This document shows positions 12,001 through 24,040 of a stretch of DNA of 64,000 nucleotides, piece after piece. Position 1 is the first letter of the stretch. Every line of letters starts with the position of its first letter. The notes beneath the pieces were generated by a model. It saw only the letters and a list, made by a program, of their open reading frames with translations. It did no database searches and was not told where the DNA came from. The position numbers were made by a program, and so were the translations under genes. The DNA is from Ophiostoma sp. CBS 140.51 (lineage: Eukaryota; Ascomycota; Sordariomycetes; Ophiostomatales; Ophiostomataceae), in contig JANSLP010000046.1 in assembly GCA_029298735.1 (NCBI GenBank), positions 1-64,000 of the forward strand, written 5' to 3'.

Positions 12001-12070
12001 TAGAAGAAGAGGAAGGTTTTGGGGCGATGGGAATTGGGGCCGTCCTGGCCATGGCGCTTGGGTTGGACAT
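9068..12070 (-). CDS. Zn2Cys6 transcription factor with fungal_trans domain, possibly TamA/DAL81-like
   Basis: Two exons. Exon 1 (12070-11676) carries the zinc cluster with spacing C-X2-C-X6-C-X8-C-X2-C-X6-C, followed by a basic PRKRK stretch. Exon 2 (11027-9068) carries a long fungal-specific transcription factor domain. Donor GTGAGT (11675-11670) and acceptor CACACAG (ending 11028) join the exons in frame, giving 784 aa; the junction continues a basic region that may be a nuclear signal. Exon 2 includes the motif DLYFRVVHPSFPI near its start and SHLRAFWYFASKTNFALIG further on. These remind me of the DAL81/TamA co-activator group, which in yeast and Aspergillus works in nitrogen and GABA gene control; that assignment is tentative. 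The C-terminus is Gly/Ser-rich, then acidic and Ser-rich. The 648-nt intron is long for this class of fungus, so a missed small exon is possible. Confidence 0.85.
11028..11675 (-). other. Inferred 648-nt intron of the transcription factor gene, with G-run cluster
   Basis: The intron is bounded by GTGAGT and CAG in the gene's direction. Between about 11406 and 11484 the plus strand has six runs of 4-10 G separated by short spacers, which is a candidate G-quadruplex-forming stretch on the template strand. A TACGGAGTA motif lies at 11367-11375. Confidence 0.6.
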
Positions 12071-15000
12071 GGTGCCAGTAAAAAGAGGTAAGATACGCGG
12101 GAGCGAGACCAGGAAGAACCGGTTTACCCCGTAGAATCAGTTGAAGGGGAACGGTGATGTGTCGTCCACACGGGACGGGGGGTATTCGTAAAGGTGGTGT
12201 GGGTAGGAGGTGCTTGAAAGCGGGCGTGGAGGCAAACTCGAGGCGGGATCTTCAATCGCAGAAAGGTGGCTCCCCCAAAGGGTTGGATTTGGATAGGGAT
12301 GGGAATATGGATAAGGGGTGTGTAGATAGGGGAAAGAGTGAAAGGTGTCGATGCGGCCAAGCCCAACAGATAAGGAGAGCAGAGCACGCTAGATCAACCG
12401 AGACAAGGTACGGAGGTGCTCCGGATGTCTGGCCAGGATCTTGGGAACAAACCCTGATATTGTTTCTCTTTCTTCTCTTTGTGTGTTTGTGAGAAAGAGC
12501 CGTCTCTTCCGGGTATTAACAGCAAAACGAGCAAAGTCTAGCCGTCTGATGTGGTGAAGCTGGAGGATAACTTCCAATGTGCTGTCTGTCAACAGAACTG
12601 CCAGACCGAGCACGGTGAAGATGCTGAAAATGCTGGATATACGGATGGTTCCGTAAACACAACAAACTGCGCACCCTCTTTCCCAGCCTGTGTGCCTGTT
12701 CTGAACCCCAATTAGGCGAGGAGAAGCGTTTGTCTGGAGCAGAGCAAGATGGTGGGCAAAGCTGTGGTCCAATCCGCTTGCTGCAGATGATAAGACTCTC
12801 ACAGAACAAGCCCAGAAAGGAGCCGACCTTGCTTGACCCGCGTGCTGTGTCGTGCACGGGGGATGGTGAAAGATAAGGTCCCTTGGACTAAGCAAGAGAC
12901 GTGAGTGGCTCACAGAGACAGTTAATAAGAATGTGGCCGTGCGTCAGTGCAACTTGAGAAACAGCTTTGGCCGAACCGGTTGTCGTGTGAGGTGAGATGG
13001 GGAGCACGGTAATAGGACACAGCGGACGTGTGTGATCCTGTAGATAACGGTTCTCCCTGGCTTCTTTGCTGGTTGAATGATGGGGGGCGGATCTTATCAG
13101 TTGCCAGGGCCGGGCCTTGTTTGCAGCTTAAATTTAGAACGTTCCCCCTCGACGTCGTTCGATGGGCCTTGTTCGATGTACCTTCTTTACTTTTTTCGTC
13201 TCTTCTCAGTCCTGGTGGTGATAGACACAGAAGTTGACAAACGGCAATTTGTCGTGGCCGTGATGAGAGCTACGGAGGACCCGAACGGCGGAGAGGAAGA
13301 GCACGCGCGGGGGTGGGATGGTCGACGTGCAGTCGGGACGGACAAGGTTCTTTGAGGGATAGTGTGTGGATGACGTACACGAGCCAATTGTCGAGGCCGG
13401 AGAGCAAGCAAGAGAGATAAAGATGGCCGTGACGAGATGCCGTTGGCTGATGGATATCGATTGAGACGGAAGAAGAGAGAAACAAAATAGTACGAGTGGC
13501 GGGCGTGGCGGCGGGAGGTGAGGGCCGGTTAGGTGACGATGGAGGCGAGGACGAGATAAGCTTGGCTTATCGGCGTCATTTGGGTGTGAGTGATATCAAA
13601 GAATAACGGAATGTGTCTCCAAGAGAGATGTCGTTGGAGAAAGAAAAGGGGGGTGTCGTTTGGTGAGATGGCGTCCTATGCACACATTTGATGCTGCCGA
13701 GTTCAGGAACCACAAAGCTGACGAATGAACGAAGAGGTAGACAAACAAAAAAAAGCACAACGGCCACCGAAAAAGGGAACAAGGGAAAGGGAAGATAGCG
13801 ATATATCGCAAACCCGAGAGAGTTGCCAACAAACACAGATAGGAAAGAGAAACTGCTGAATGGTGGGGAGCAATGGGGGGGAAGGGGGTGTGCAAAAGAA
13901 GCGAAGACGGGGATGAAGCACAGGAAGACCCGGGGACAACGAGGGTTTTGTCAGAACGGGAGCAAATGAAGAGAAAGAAAGAAGAAAGATGCTAGGAACG
14001 ACGCTTGGGGATGAAGAAGCGCAGCCCAGTCTGAAAGGAAGAAAAAAGAGGGCCGGCGGCGCGAAGGCTTGCCAGGGTGAGCAGATCCCGCTATCTAGAA
14101 AAGCGAGATGCCGGTTCTTGGATTGGTCCGGAGATCTGGTAGTGGGAATGGCTCGATGGGGAGCGGTCGTGTTGGTGCGCCTTTCGTGCCTTCGTGCCTA
14201 TGTGCCTATGAGCTTTTGAGCTTTCGAGCGAATCTAAAGCGCTTTCGTGGAATGGAAATGGATGGTCGCGCCGGCGGTGGGTGAAACCGGGGGATCTCGA
14301 GTCGAGTCAGAAGCCCCGAGTAAGACCAGCACGAATGTGTATGTAAGTCGACAGGGACCCTCTTCTTCTCGGCACCTTTGTCCCTTACTTTTTCTCTGAC
14401 GTCGGATGGGCTGGTGGTGCCTTGCTTTGTTCCTCTGCCAAACAACCTCGTGCTTTTTGCCCGTTTCGTCGCCCTTTCTTCCTTTTTGCCTGCCGTAGGG
14501 CGTGGCTGTCGCTGCTGCTTTTTCGTAGTGTGGAACCCGCGGGCAAACAAATTCGATGCTAGCGCGGCCGTTTTGCACAGTCTGCGGAATATCTGGGCAA
14601 CGTCAATTGTTGGATTGTCTCGAGGGGTCGGAGATGCGGTGAGGTTGTCGCAGGGGTGGTGATAGTTTTCGCTTGTTTTGAGGTGATGATTTTGAAGTGG
14701 TCTGGTTTTTGGGGGATGCTTCAATTGTTGTCGGCCCTCAGTTTTTTTTTTGGGAAGGCGCAAAAGGCTGACCTTTTGCCGTCCCTTTGTTCTTTGCTCA
14801 AGCTACTTCCTTGCAAAAAGCAAACTCATTACGTGATAACAAAGGCGGCTGTACGAGTACGCTGGTCGTACCTTCCGTGAACGATGCTGCACAGCAAAAA
14901 AATATCTTGAGATAGCAGGCACGCCTGTAGGGAAAAAAGGGAGTCGACGTCAGTTCAGATCTGAGAACGCTCCTTCCGTCTTGCGCGGTTGTGTGGTTGC

Positions 15001-18000
15001 AGGCTGGAAAAGGCAGGCGAGGCAGGGACCAGGTCCGGGTCCGCACTTGCGTTCTTGTTGGTGTCGTTCGAGGTCTTGGTACTGATAAGAGACGAAAAGC
15101 GTACATAAGAGAAAAGCATTAAAAACGGGCCTTATCGCGTTCTCTTAACATCAAGAAATACATAATAGGAAACCAGGATGCTTGGAGAGGCTTCTGATAT
15201 GGGGAAAAGAGCCACTGAGGGCAGCGTTACAGAAGCGTTGAAAGGAGCCCCGAAACGACTGGAAATTGGGAAAGAACGGCCTGCCATTGGACGGCGCAAG
15301 GCAAGAGCCTTGGCGGTGCCTTCTTTGCTTCTGCACCACCTAAACACCGGCAGACAAGCTGCAAAATCCAGCTGTTGAGCCCGCGTATCCAGTACGGGCA
15401 ACTGCATGGCCTGCACGACGTTTTGCAGTGCAGCGGAGGCACAACATTACGGCGAACAATTCTGCGCCCGGAATGTTGCGGGTAGATAATACCTCGGAGG
15501 GACCTTTCTTGGGCGCCAGCAAAGGCAAGTGCAGCCAAAGTGCAGACAAGTGCAGGCAGTTGCAGGGGCCAAGTGCAGGCAGTTGCGCCCCTGCAGGCAG
15601 TGGAATACCCTGATTTCCCGGCCGCGGCTGCCTTCTGTGCGGAGCCCCTCAGCATGACACGAGCTAGTGCGATACATATAATTGCGTGTACACTCCACCA
15701 AGATTCAGGTACCTTCACGGTTCTCTCGAAAGGGTGGGGCATCTGTTGACGGCGACGGAAGGCACAACGGAGGGACTATTACCACATAAAATGCTAAGAA
15801 AGGGAGCGAGCGAGTCGACAGATTCGCTCCTTCCAGCACACCGGTTCTGGTGGGCCACCTTCCTGTCGTCTCATGTGCAAGACTGTCTTCTGTCTGGTTG
15901 GTCTCTATTTCGACGACCAAACGATTTAACGTAAGGAAAGCGCGATCGAATGGGATGGCAGCGAGTCACCGCGCACGACACGGCGCAGAACATAAAAAAA
16001 GAGGAAAGAGGGGCTAGCCATGCACAGTAATCGCAGCCTTCTGGATGGACAAGACAAACTGACATCATAGCGGGCCTGGGCGCACGTGCAAGAGGGGAAA
16101 GGGGAGAACAGACAACAGTGGAGAAATCGTCTCCAGGCTGAAAGTCTCAAAGTGCACAGAACGCACCAAAATAATAATGCGACCACAACGGAACGAAAAT
16201 CAACAACACCACAACAGCAGTGACAGAAGGCTGAAAAGGATGACCGACGGTTTTCAGACTAGATACACCGCCTGCGATTTGTAGAAAAAAAGTTGGGAAA
16301 ATGGCAGTGATTGCCGTGTCAAGCGAAGTTTGAAGGAAACAAAAAATAAAGAAGAAAAAGATCAACAAACCGGAGTGAAGACTCGACCACCCTATCATCT
16401 CGAAGAAAAAGCTTGGATGTCGCTCACCAGCCGGATCTCATGCCTGCCTGCAAGCAGACGCCGGTGCCCGGGACGGCACAGCGAGCAAGAAAGAGTGCAA
16501 GAGTTCAGGAGAAAGTTATGGTCCAGAACAGAGGCTGTGCTTGTTCTGCCAGCCAGTCAGAGTGCTGGTTTTCCCCAGGAAGCATGTCTCCAGAATGAGG
16601 GACTGTGGGGTCTCCAGCCGTTGAGGACAAGCCAGCACACCCTCTTTTCTGTTCAGTGGGGGAACGACTGACAAACTGAGAGTCTCACCTGGCAACTGGT
16701 GCGAGAAGGAATTCCCGTTGCGACAATGTCTCGGGAGAGAGTGTTTTGTCTTCTGTCGAAGATGCATGCAAAAGCGGCGTTGCCCATTGAGTCCAAATAC
16801 AGGCAGGATGCACAACAATGCAGAACAGTGCAGACAAAGAGATGTCCAAGATGTCCAAGCCTGGTCTCGCAGCTCGTCCTGCAGGTTCAAAGCATGCAAC
16901 GGCAGGGGCTTGCAATCTCTGGCGAACCACGGGCTGCGTCTTATTTTGGCATTTTGACACGTCAATCTCTTGTCGAGATGCCAAGCCGAGTCCTTTGAGT
17001 TTGTCGAGTCAACGTTATTTGTCAATTCGCCAAATCGTCAATTCACGAGTTGAATTGTTTCTCAATGGCATGACAAAGAGGAAAGATGCGTTTTGCTCTC
17101 GTCCGAGATAAGATACGAGCTGCATCGGCTGGAAAGATGACAAGGACGGAGCTCCGAGGTCGAGACCAGACGGCAAGCGGGCGAGCGACCCAGCAAGACT
17201 GGACCAGAAAAATTATGTGCACACGCAAACGGAGAACCACGCGGCAGGAAAAGTCTGCACACGACCAAAAACGACCACATATGACCACACGTGAGCTTTT
17301 GTCGTCTTGGGGGCCAGGTGATGGGTCTGTCAAAAGGACGACAAGTCTCGGTGCGGCCCGGTCAAGAAGGTTAACTGCGTGTTTATGTCTTGAGATGTAT
17401 TCTTAATTGTTTTTCACTTTGCATTTTGATTTATTCTGTATTTATTTCCTCTTTGCTGTCTATTTTTGTTTTTCGCCACAGGAGGCTCCTCAAGTGGAGG
17501 CCAGTTCTCTTGTGCTTGGGACCCCCGCGTGCACGGCTCCACGTGGGAGGAAGAGAGGAGGAGAGGCACCACACGTGAGGGGAACCGATGGGGAGAATAA
17601 AGGGACGACACAGATGAGGGGAAAGAGGAGGAGGTCACGATGCTTTTTTATCGTGAGTTGACCGCAGCTACCGGTCAATCCTGTCAATCCTGTCAGTCTT
17701 TCAGCCCTGTCGACTGACCAAACTTCCCCCAACCCACCCCCTCACTTGGCCTCGTCACCTTTTTTGCTCCTATGCTGTGCCATCGTGCGCTTCTCCGGCC
17801 CGGTGGCTGGCTGAAGGAAGGTCTCGTGGTCTTTTGAGGCGTCTTTTCTCTCCTTACTTCGTCTCATCTTCTCAGCCTTCCCCTCTTTTGTCAGAAGCCA
17901 AGCGGCTGACTCTCGGTACAAAAGTCCACGATACCCCAAGTCCCCTCTCTCCTTCGGAGTGGATTTGTTCCCCTAGACATATTTTTTGCGCATTTGAGTG

Positions 18001-18482
18001 GCCAGCTGCAAACCAGCATGAGCCATCACACCGAATTCAGTCAACAGTCCGCCTCGATTCGAGTGAGGACGAGACGCACGACAAGGCCTGACATACGAAC
18101 ACCGCCCATTTTACCAGAAAGAGACTATGAGAAACATCGCAAGCGACATTTAGTTCAACATTTACTGCATCTCACCAAGTGGCACTTGACATGAGTCATA
18201 CTCTAAATTTATACACAACACCTGATATCATTCTCTGTTTACTACCTAGCTCTGTGAATATATACCGACGACAACCCATCGACAATATCAACAATATCCG
18301 ACCAACATCAACAAACAACGACGACCACACTTTGGATATAAGAAAGAAAAGAAAAAAAACGACGAAACAATACAACAAAATAGGACAAAAGAAGAATGAT
18401 CGATACTCGAAAGGAGGAAAAAAAAAAGCGAAAACAAATCAAGACAAAGGAAATCAAGCATCTACAACGAACGCCTCCCAAC
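12071..18482. other. 6.4-kb region with no supported gene
   Basis: This is the upstream region of the transcription factor gene and the 3' side of the tyrosinase gene. It is mostly purine-rich on the plus strand from about 13400 to 14100, with mixed composition elsewhere. A repeat and hairpin lie at 15547-15595. A tandem CAATCCTGT-type repeat lies near 17670-17690. Positions 18330-18460 are A-rich. Open frames here lack recognisable domains and consistent coding character. Confidence 0.45.
15547..15595. repeat. Paired 17-bp direct repeat with a 9-bp inverted repeat
   Basis: CAAGTGCAGGCAGTTGC occurs at 15547-15563 and again, exactly, at 15570-15586. TGCAGGGGC (15561-15569) and GCCCCTGCA (15587-15595) form a perfect inverted repeat enclosing the second copy. 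Further GTGCAG copies lie just upstream (15528-15545). No coding function is evident. Confidence 0.8.
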
Positions 18483-20610
18483 CTACAGCACCAGATCCTG
18501 TGGCTTCACCGTGTACGCCACCACAGGGCCATACTGTGGGAACTGGTTGTCGGCTGACACAGGTGTGTAGGTCCTTTGCTGCACGGTCATGGTCAAGCTT
18601 GGCACCGACGACACGGGTACCTTTTGACCGTCGGGTGTCTTGATGACGACACTCACACCACGCAGGCAGGCCAACACATCGTCGTTGCTATTGAACACGG
18701 CGGGGGACGTCCGGCGGGTGGCCTCACCGACCAGAGCACGACGCAGAGGCGTGGTCGAGTAGCTGATACCCGTCTGGGGCATGGACAGAATGCTGGTGCT
18801 GCCGATGCGGATGGTGCGGCGGCGGGTAGTGAGGTCCGTGGTGACCCCGCTGTTTTTTAGGTGCAGTTCAATAGTACAGGGTAGGGGCAGCTGGCTGCGG
18901 TCGACGCCGACCTCGATGCTGTAGTCGTTGCTGCTAAGGGCGTGGGCGTTGGGGATGATGGTATCTGGGTGCTGGACGGCGCTGCCGACGGTGGAAGTGA
19001 CGACAGTGGTGTCAATCTTCTTGTTGTCGGCAGCGGCCGTTGTTCGACGGACATGGGGAAGCTTCCAGCTCGACGGCTTTGCTGCACGCTTCACTTTTTT
19101 CGTCGCTGAGGCAGTGGTGGCCCCCGGTCCGTACAGATTGTTGACGGCAACGCGGACCGTGTTGGCCAAGTCGGCCGGCGCCAGCGACCAGTCATCAATC
19201 TCCGGATACGTGTACCCAAAGACACCAATCGACTCGACCGACCGGCTGGTGTAGAAGACTGAACCTGGCGACATGAACGGCTTCAACGGACTATCGGCCG
19301 TCATGGGTCCGCTGGGCGTGCCGTACAGTGCATTGCCGTGCTGGCTGGTGGTGAAAACAGGGTCGTTAAAGTTGATGGCCTGCCACATGGCGTACAGACG
19401 GTCGACGTTGGCGTGGTGCAGCATAAAGATGGGATCGAAGCCGGACCAGTTGAGATCGCCCATGTGGCCCGAGTGGCCGGCTACGGAGAAGCAGGCAATG
19501 TCGTTGTGCACAACATTGTGCGGCTCTTCGAAGCTGGCACCGGCGTTGGACATGGTGGCCATGGCCTCGAAGGTTGCACTTTTCGTGAAGACGGCGTACT
19601 ATCACCCTCGCGTTAGTTTCTCTTCTTGTCCTCGATCCGCTCGCACGACGACCGTCACTCGATCCTCGCTTTGCTGTAATATCGGAAGGACCTACCACTT
19701 TATCCTGCAGCTGGCCACCATCACCAATCATGACACTACTTGCCCGGTCCTCATCGCTCACGCCCGCCGCCGCACCCGACACGGTCGTGCACCGCTTTGT
19801 CTCATTGAACTGTGCCAGCGAACCACCGAATCCACCGCCGCGGAACGGGAAGTTGGGGAACTGGAAACTGAACAGCGGGTTACGCATCGTCGAAGGCCCG
19901 GCGGGGCCGTTGAAGTTGACCGTCGGGCCCACAACAGCAGGTGGCAGACTGGCGTCCTGGGCCCAGTCCCAGTAGGGAATACGGAATGTCTGGGCAGCGG
20001 CCGTGTAGGCATCGACGGTCTCGACGGGGTACTGCTTGGCAGCCTTGCGGACATGGCGGGCCAGAACCTGTTCAAAGAGGGCCAGATAGGGGCGGTGCCA
20101 AGTGATGAACGTTGTTTGCTACTAGGTTAGCACGCAGTCTGATTGACAGCAAGTATAAAAGGCACGGGGTGGCGTACACCATGTGGACAGTATCCCGAGT
20201 TGGCACCGCCGGCAGTCTGGTTGACGCCGTTCCAGGGCAAGAATGGAAGTCCATGAATGCCTGCTATTTGGTAGTACGACTCAATCTCGGTCATATCATC
20301 CCGTTGGAACATGTCCAGAGCCTGGATGTAGAGGTCCCTTTGGCATGGTCAGCATACGATATTCAAAGACACCACGACAGTTGTCATCATATCAAACATA
20401 CCAGTGTGGACCTGCTTCGTTGTAGAGGTCGTTGATGTTGATACGGGATGGTCTGGCACCGGTAGAGTTGTCGATACCGGTTGATACGCCGACGACGATG
20501 CCAGGCGTCGTGGACTGGGCAGTTGCCACCGGAAGCAACCATGATGAAATGACGGCTGCGCAGACCAAGAGTGGTCCCGAAGAGGACGAAGAAGATGACG
20601 TGAGATGCAT
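18483..20610 (-). CDS. Tyrosinase (type 3 copper monophenol monooxygenase), probably secreted
   Basis: Four exons give a 635-aa type 3 copper oxidase, which oxidises monophenols and diphenols to quinones, the first step towards melanin-like pigments. Exons: 20610-20402, 20337-20178, 20118-19696, 19598-18483. Donors are GTATGT, GTACGC (weak) and GTAGGT; all junctions keep frame. CuA ligands are H98, H122 and H131 (in TWHRPYLALFEQ), with C120 in CPH suited to the usual Cys-His thioether. CuB has H291 and H295 (HNVVH) and the H325/H326 pair in LHHANVDR. The first 30 residues are Ser-rich, then hydrophobic, ending near ATAQS, so a signal peptide is likely. The region after CuB is long, like fungal tyrosinases with a C-terminal shielding domain. 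The exon 2-3 junction is the least certain. GTGTAC, a better donor 2 nt upstream, would break the frame to WHRPYL. Confidence 0.92.
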
Positions 20611-23600
20611 GATGGGCGGTTGGTAAAGAGACGACACGTTAGTTGGATGTGAACGAAAGTTCCGTGTCGATAAGTGTCTTTCAAAGGTGAAGCGAAGGTA
20701 AGAATCCTGAATGGAAAGAGGAAAGACGAATGGAAACCCGAAGAGTATGAAAACGAGTGACTGTGGTTACTGGCCGCTTCGACCAGATACACTCTCAACG
20801 ACTGCTTCTTCCCAAGAACAAAGAAGAGAAGAGAGACATCGATCAACGACAAGAGAAACTCGAGGGGCACGACTATCGGTGATGTATTTATATTGTTTCT
20901 CCTCGTATACATCCAATATACCCTTTGTCATTTCTTTCTCGTCCAAGCCAGCCAAGTCTGTACCTCTGTGTCATCTTTTCCCTATTCAGCTTCAGCTCGA
21001 GCGGTTTACCAATTCTCTTCCTCTTGTATCCCCCGTGTTTGTTCTTTTCCCCAAGGACGGGTATACGGAATACAAGCTTTATTGGCGACCCTGGTTGTGG
21101 GAACAGAACTGTGAACACAGACAGATATGAACGGGCAGAAGACGAGAATGGAAATACACTGCAACGGAAACAAGATGTACAGGAGGATGTCTGTGCTGTT
21201 GCTGCCGCGAAGACGACGAGAAGGCTCGTTACACTCAGCCCAAAAGCGTACAAAAGCCTGGGGTACACTGCGCCTTGATGCCCACTTTGAGGTAAGCCAC
21301 CTTTGCATTCAAGCTTGAACCGGGAACACGGCGTCCTGTACCTGGGGGACGGCCCGTCTTTTGTGTGTGTACGTTCCTACTTGGACTTGATCCAGCGTTA
21401 CTTCTCCTGTCTCTCATCGCATTACGCACAACACAACTGGCGCGTTACTTGCAGATGCAGAATGCAGATGCAGAATGCAGATGCAGAATGCAGATGCATC
21501 TGCACAATAGATGTTTCGGTCATATTGGGCCGTGTGGGTCGCAACCTTGAGTGGTTCTCGAAGAAAGGTGTGAAATACAAAAGCCAGAAAAACAAACCAA
21601 GAGTTCTCCGTGTTAGTGTTGGAGAGGGAACATGAAGGATTGTGGAAGTGGTGGCGGCCGATATTGGATGAAGATCGGTACCTGGCAAGGAGAGGGGAGA
21701 ATACGACCAACACACCAATGCGTAGGGAACAACTCCCGAGGCTGAGCTGGTTGAGCGAGAAAGAGCACAAATAAAGGAGAGAATGGGAAATGGCATTGAC
21801 GAATGAGCGGCCGAAGGTCAACTTTGACAAATGTCAGAGTCGTCATTGATCTTCAAGAGACTCTTTAGCAGTCTAAACTGGAGTCTTTTGCCAAGTTAGC
21901 AACGATATTTCCCGCAGCAATGGGTACATTCTCTGGTCTTTTCTGTCTCTCTTTTTCAATCACCAGTATCGGTCCTAAAGATGCAGCACGCTCGTTCATC
22001 TTGTCTCTTACTGTCGTTTTGTCTCTGGCCTGTCTTGATCCGCCTCGTTCTTGTTTCTGTTTCGAGGCAGTATGTCCACGTATCAGATACTTCGAAAAGC
22101 ATTTCTTCAGGCACAACCTTCATATTGGACAACGCAGAAAGAGAAACACGCCACACTGCAAGAAACTACACGTATGGATGGGTAGCCCGGCGTGGGACAC
22201 AATGACCATAAAGCTGAAGTACGAGATGATGTACAGAAAAAGCTTGAATACGGTGCGAGGTCAAAGCAGAATTGTGTAAGTGCTTCTATTTTGGGACCCT
22301 TACGTTTCCCTTTCATTTTTGACAGTATTTTGAACGTATTCCTCTGCCCCTGCTGTTTTCTCTTTCTCACTCACATGCGGGCCAAGGTTGATAACGAGAA
22401 AGTTTAATAACCCATGGACTCGGGTTGACCGGTGTAAAGTAGCAACGAGAATAACGGGAAGCATGATACGGAGAACGGGGACTGGGAGACGCGTGGGAAC
22501 ACAGCGTATCTTTATTAGGTTGAACAAAGAAAATGTGCTTTATGCTGGCGACCTTCTCTTGTTCTTCAACCTTTTATGCTGTGTCACGGACATTGTACAA
22601 CCACGATAAAGACTTAAATAGAGAGCTGCACCTCATTCCCATTCCTTGTTTGCTTTCCTTTCTTCAACCCCTGTTCTGAAACAATCGACAAAATAAACCA
22701 AGGTTGATCCTAGGCAGCTGTGTGCGCTGTTTCTTTTCTTGTCCCCGTCCACGTCTGTCGTTCCTGGCCTGCCCTGGCTTTTCTGGTCTCTTGTTTCTCC
22801 GCTTCGTTCCCAGAATGACCAAAATAGAAACGATCGACTGCTGTTTGAGTAGACCTTGTTTGTCTTTCCTTGTTCTTCTTTTCCCCGTGAGGCTGAACGT
22901 AGGCGACTTGGCGACCTTTCTTATCTGTTCTTACCAGGGCCATCACCGTGGGACCAGGAAGGCGCCGTTGTAGGCGCTTTGGTACGCGCCATACACTGCA
23001 GAGAAAGATGCACGCCGACATAATATTGGATGACAGTTGGCAAAAAGAGGCGATGAGACGAATAAGGCGAGCCGTGGCAGACGTGGCATTCACCATTCGC
23101 CTGTGGCTTTTCCATCTTTCATCTGAATTTAGGTGCATGAACGCATGGGGAGCGGTGAGTGGGCGTTGTTTAATGAGAGATGTCACAAAAAGAAAAAGGT
23201 GGGGGGAAGCACCTTTGAAAATCAAACCAAGAACCAAGAAAGAATTATTTCAAAACTGATCAGTTATGAAAGTAAGCCCGAGATCCCAAGAAACCGGCTG
23301 CTTCTGCAGCATGGGCGGCCAACTGTTTTGTCTTGCCTTGGGTCAACAACGCAAAGTCCAGACTCTCACCTGCCCTTGAGGCAATCCGCTTTTGTTTGGT
23401 TTGTCGGACTCCCCACGACAAAAAGCCCAATGTCTCGGCGACCTCAGTCGATCGGGTTGTTAATAAGAAGTACGGTCGAAAAATAGAAATAAGAAAAGAG
23501 AGTTGGCGGCCCGGGAAGAGTCCAATTCATAGACAGTCTGCGTACTCGTTGATTGTGCGACTGTTGTGGGACGTACCACAAAGCAAGCCCAGGGGAGGTG

Positions 23601-24040
23601 CAGAACACGACGGAACGACGAAAAAGGAAGAAAAACGAGGTCGAAGATCGCGATATGAATAATGAGGACGGCAAAGGCTAGGTGTCTGTATTTGTTGGTC
23701 GATGAAAGTATTTTGTGTCTGTTGGGAGGTTTTTTTTCCAAAAAAGAATCGGCGTCAAAATAAAACAAAAATAAAGCAAAATAATTGTCCAAAATGTCGA
23801 AATAAATTAATAAAAGTAGATAACCAAAATGGTATGATAAAAAAAGCATCAAGAGGGCCGCGGCGTCTCTTGTTTCCCGATAACTCCTCCATGTACAATA
23901 AAAAGTATAAGTCGCGTCTATCGTGCTTGTTTTTTTAGTCAGCCTTTTTGCTGTTAGCCATATCTTCGCTCCTTCGTGTATCGTCATCTCGTGTTGTCCC
24001 TTTCCTTTGCTTTTTTCTCTTCATTTCCCACGCCTACACA
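20611..24040. other. 3.4-kb region with no supported gene
   Basis: This is the upstream region of the tyrosinase gene and the 3' side of the aldolase gene. It contains a 13-bp tandem repeat at 21451-21503 and an AT-rich, T/A-run-rich stretch at about 23680-23940 next to the aldolase 3' end. Open frames are short and show no recognisable domains. Confidence 0.45.
21451..21503. repeat. 13-bp tandem repeat ending in a palindrome
   Basis: The unit GCAGATGCAGAAT is repeated exactly at 21451-21463, 21464-21476 and 21477-21489. A partial fourth copy follows, running into GCAGATGCATCTGC (21490-21503), a perfect 14-bp palindrome. Confidence 0.9.
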
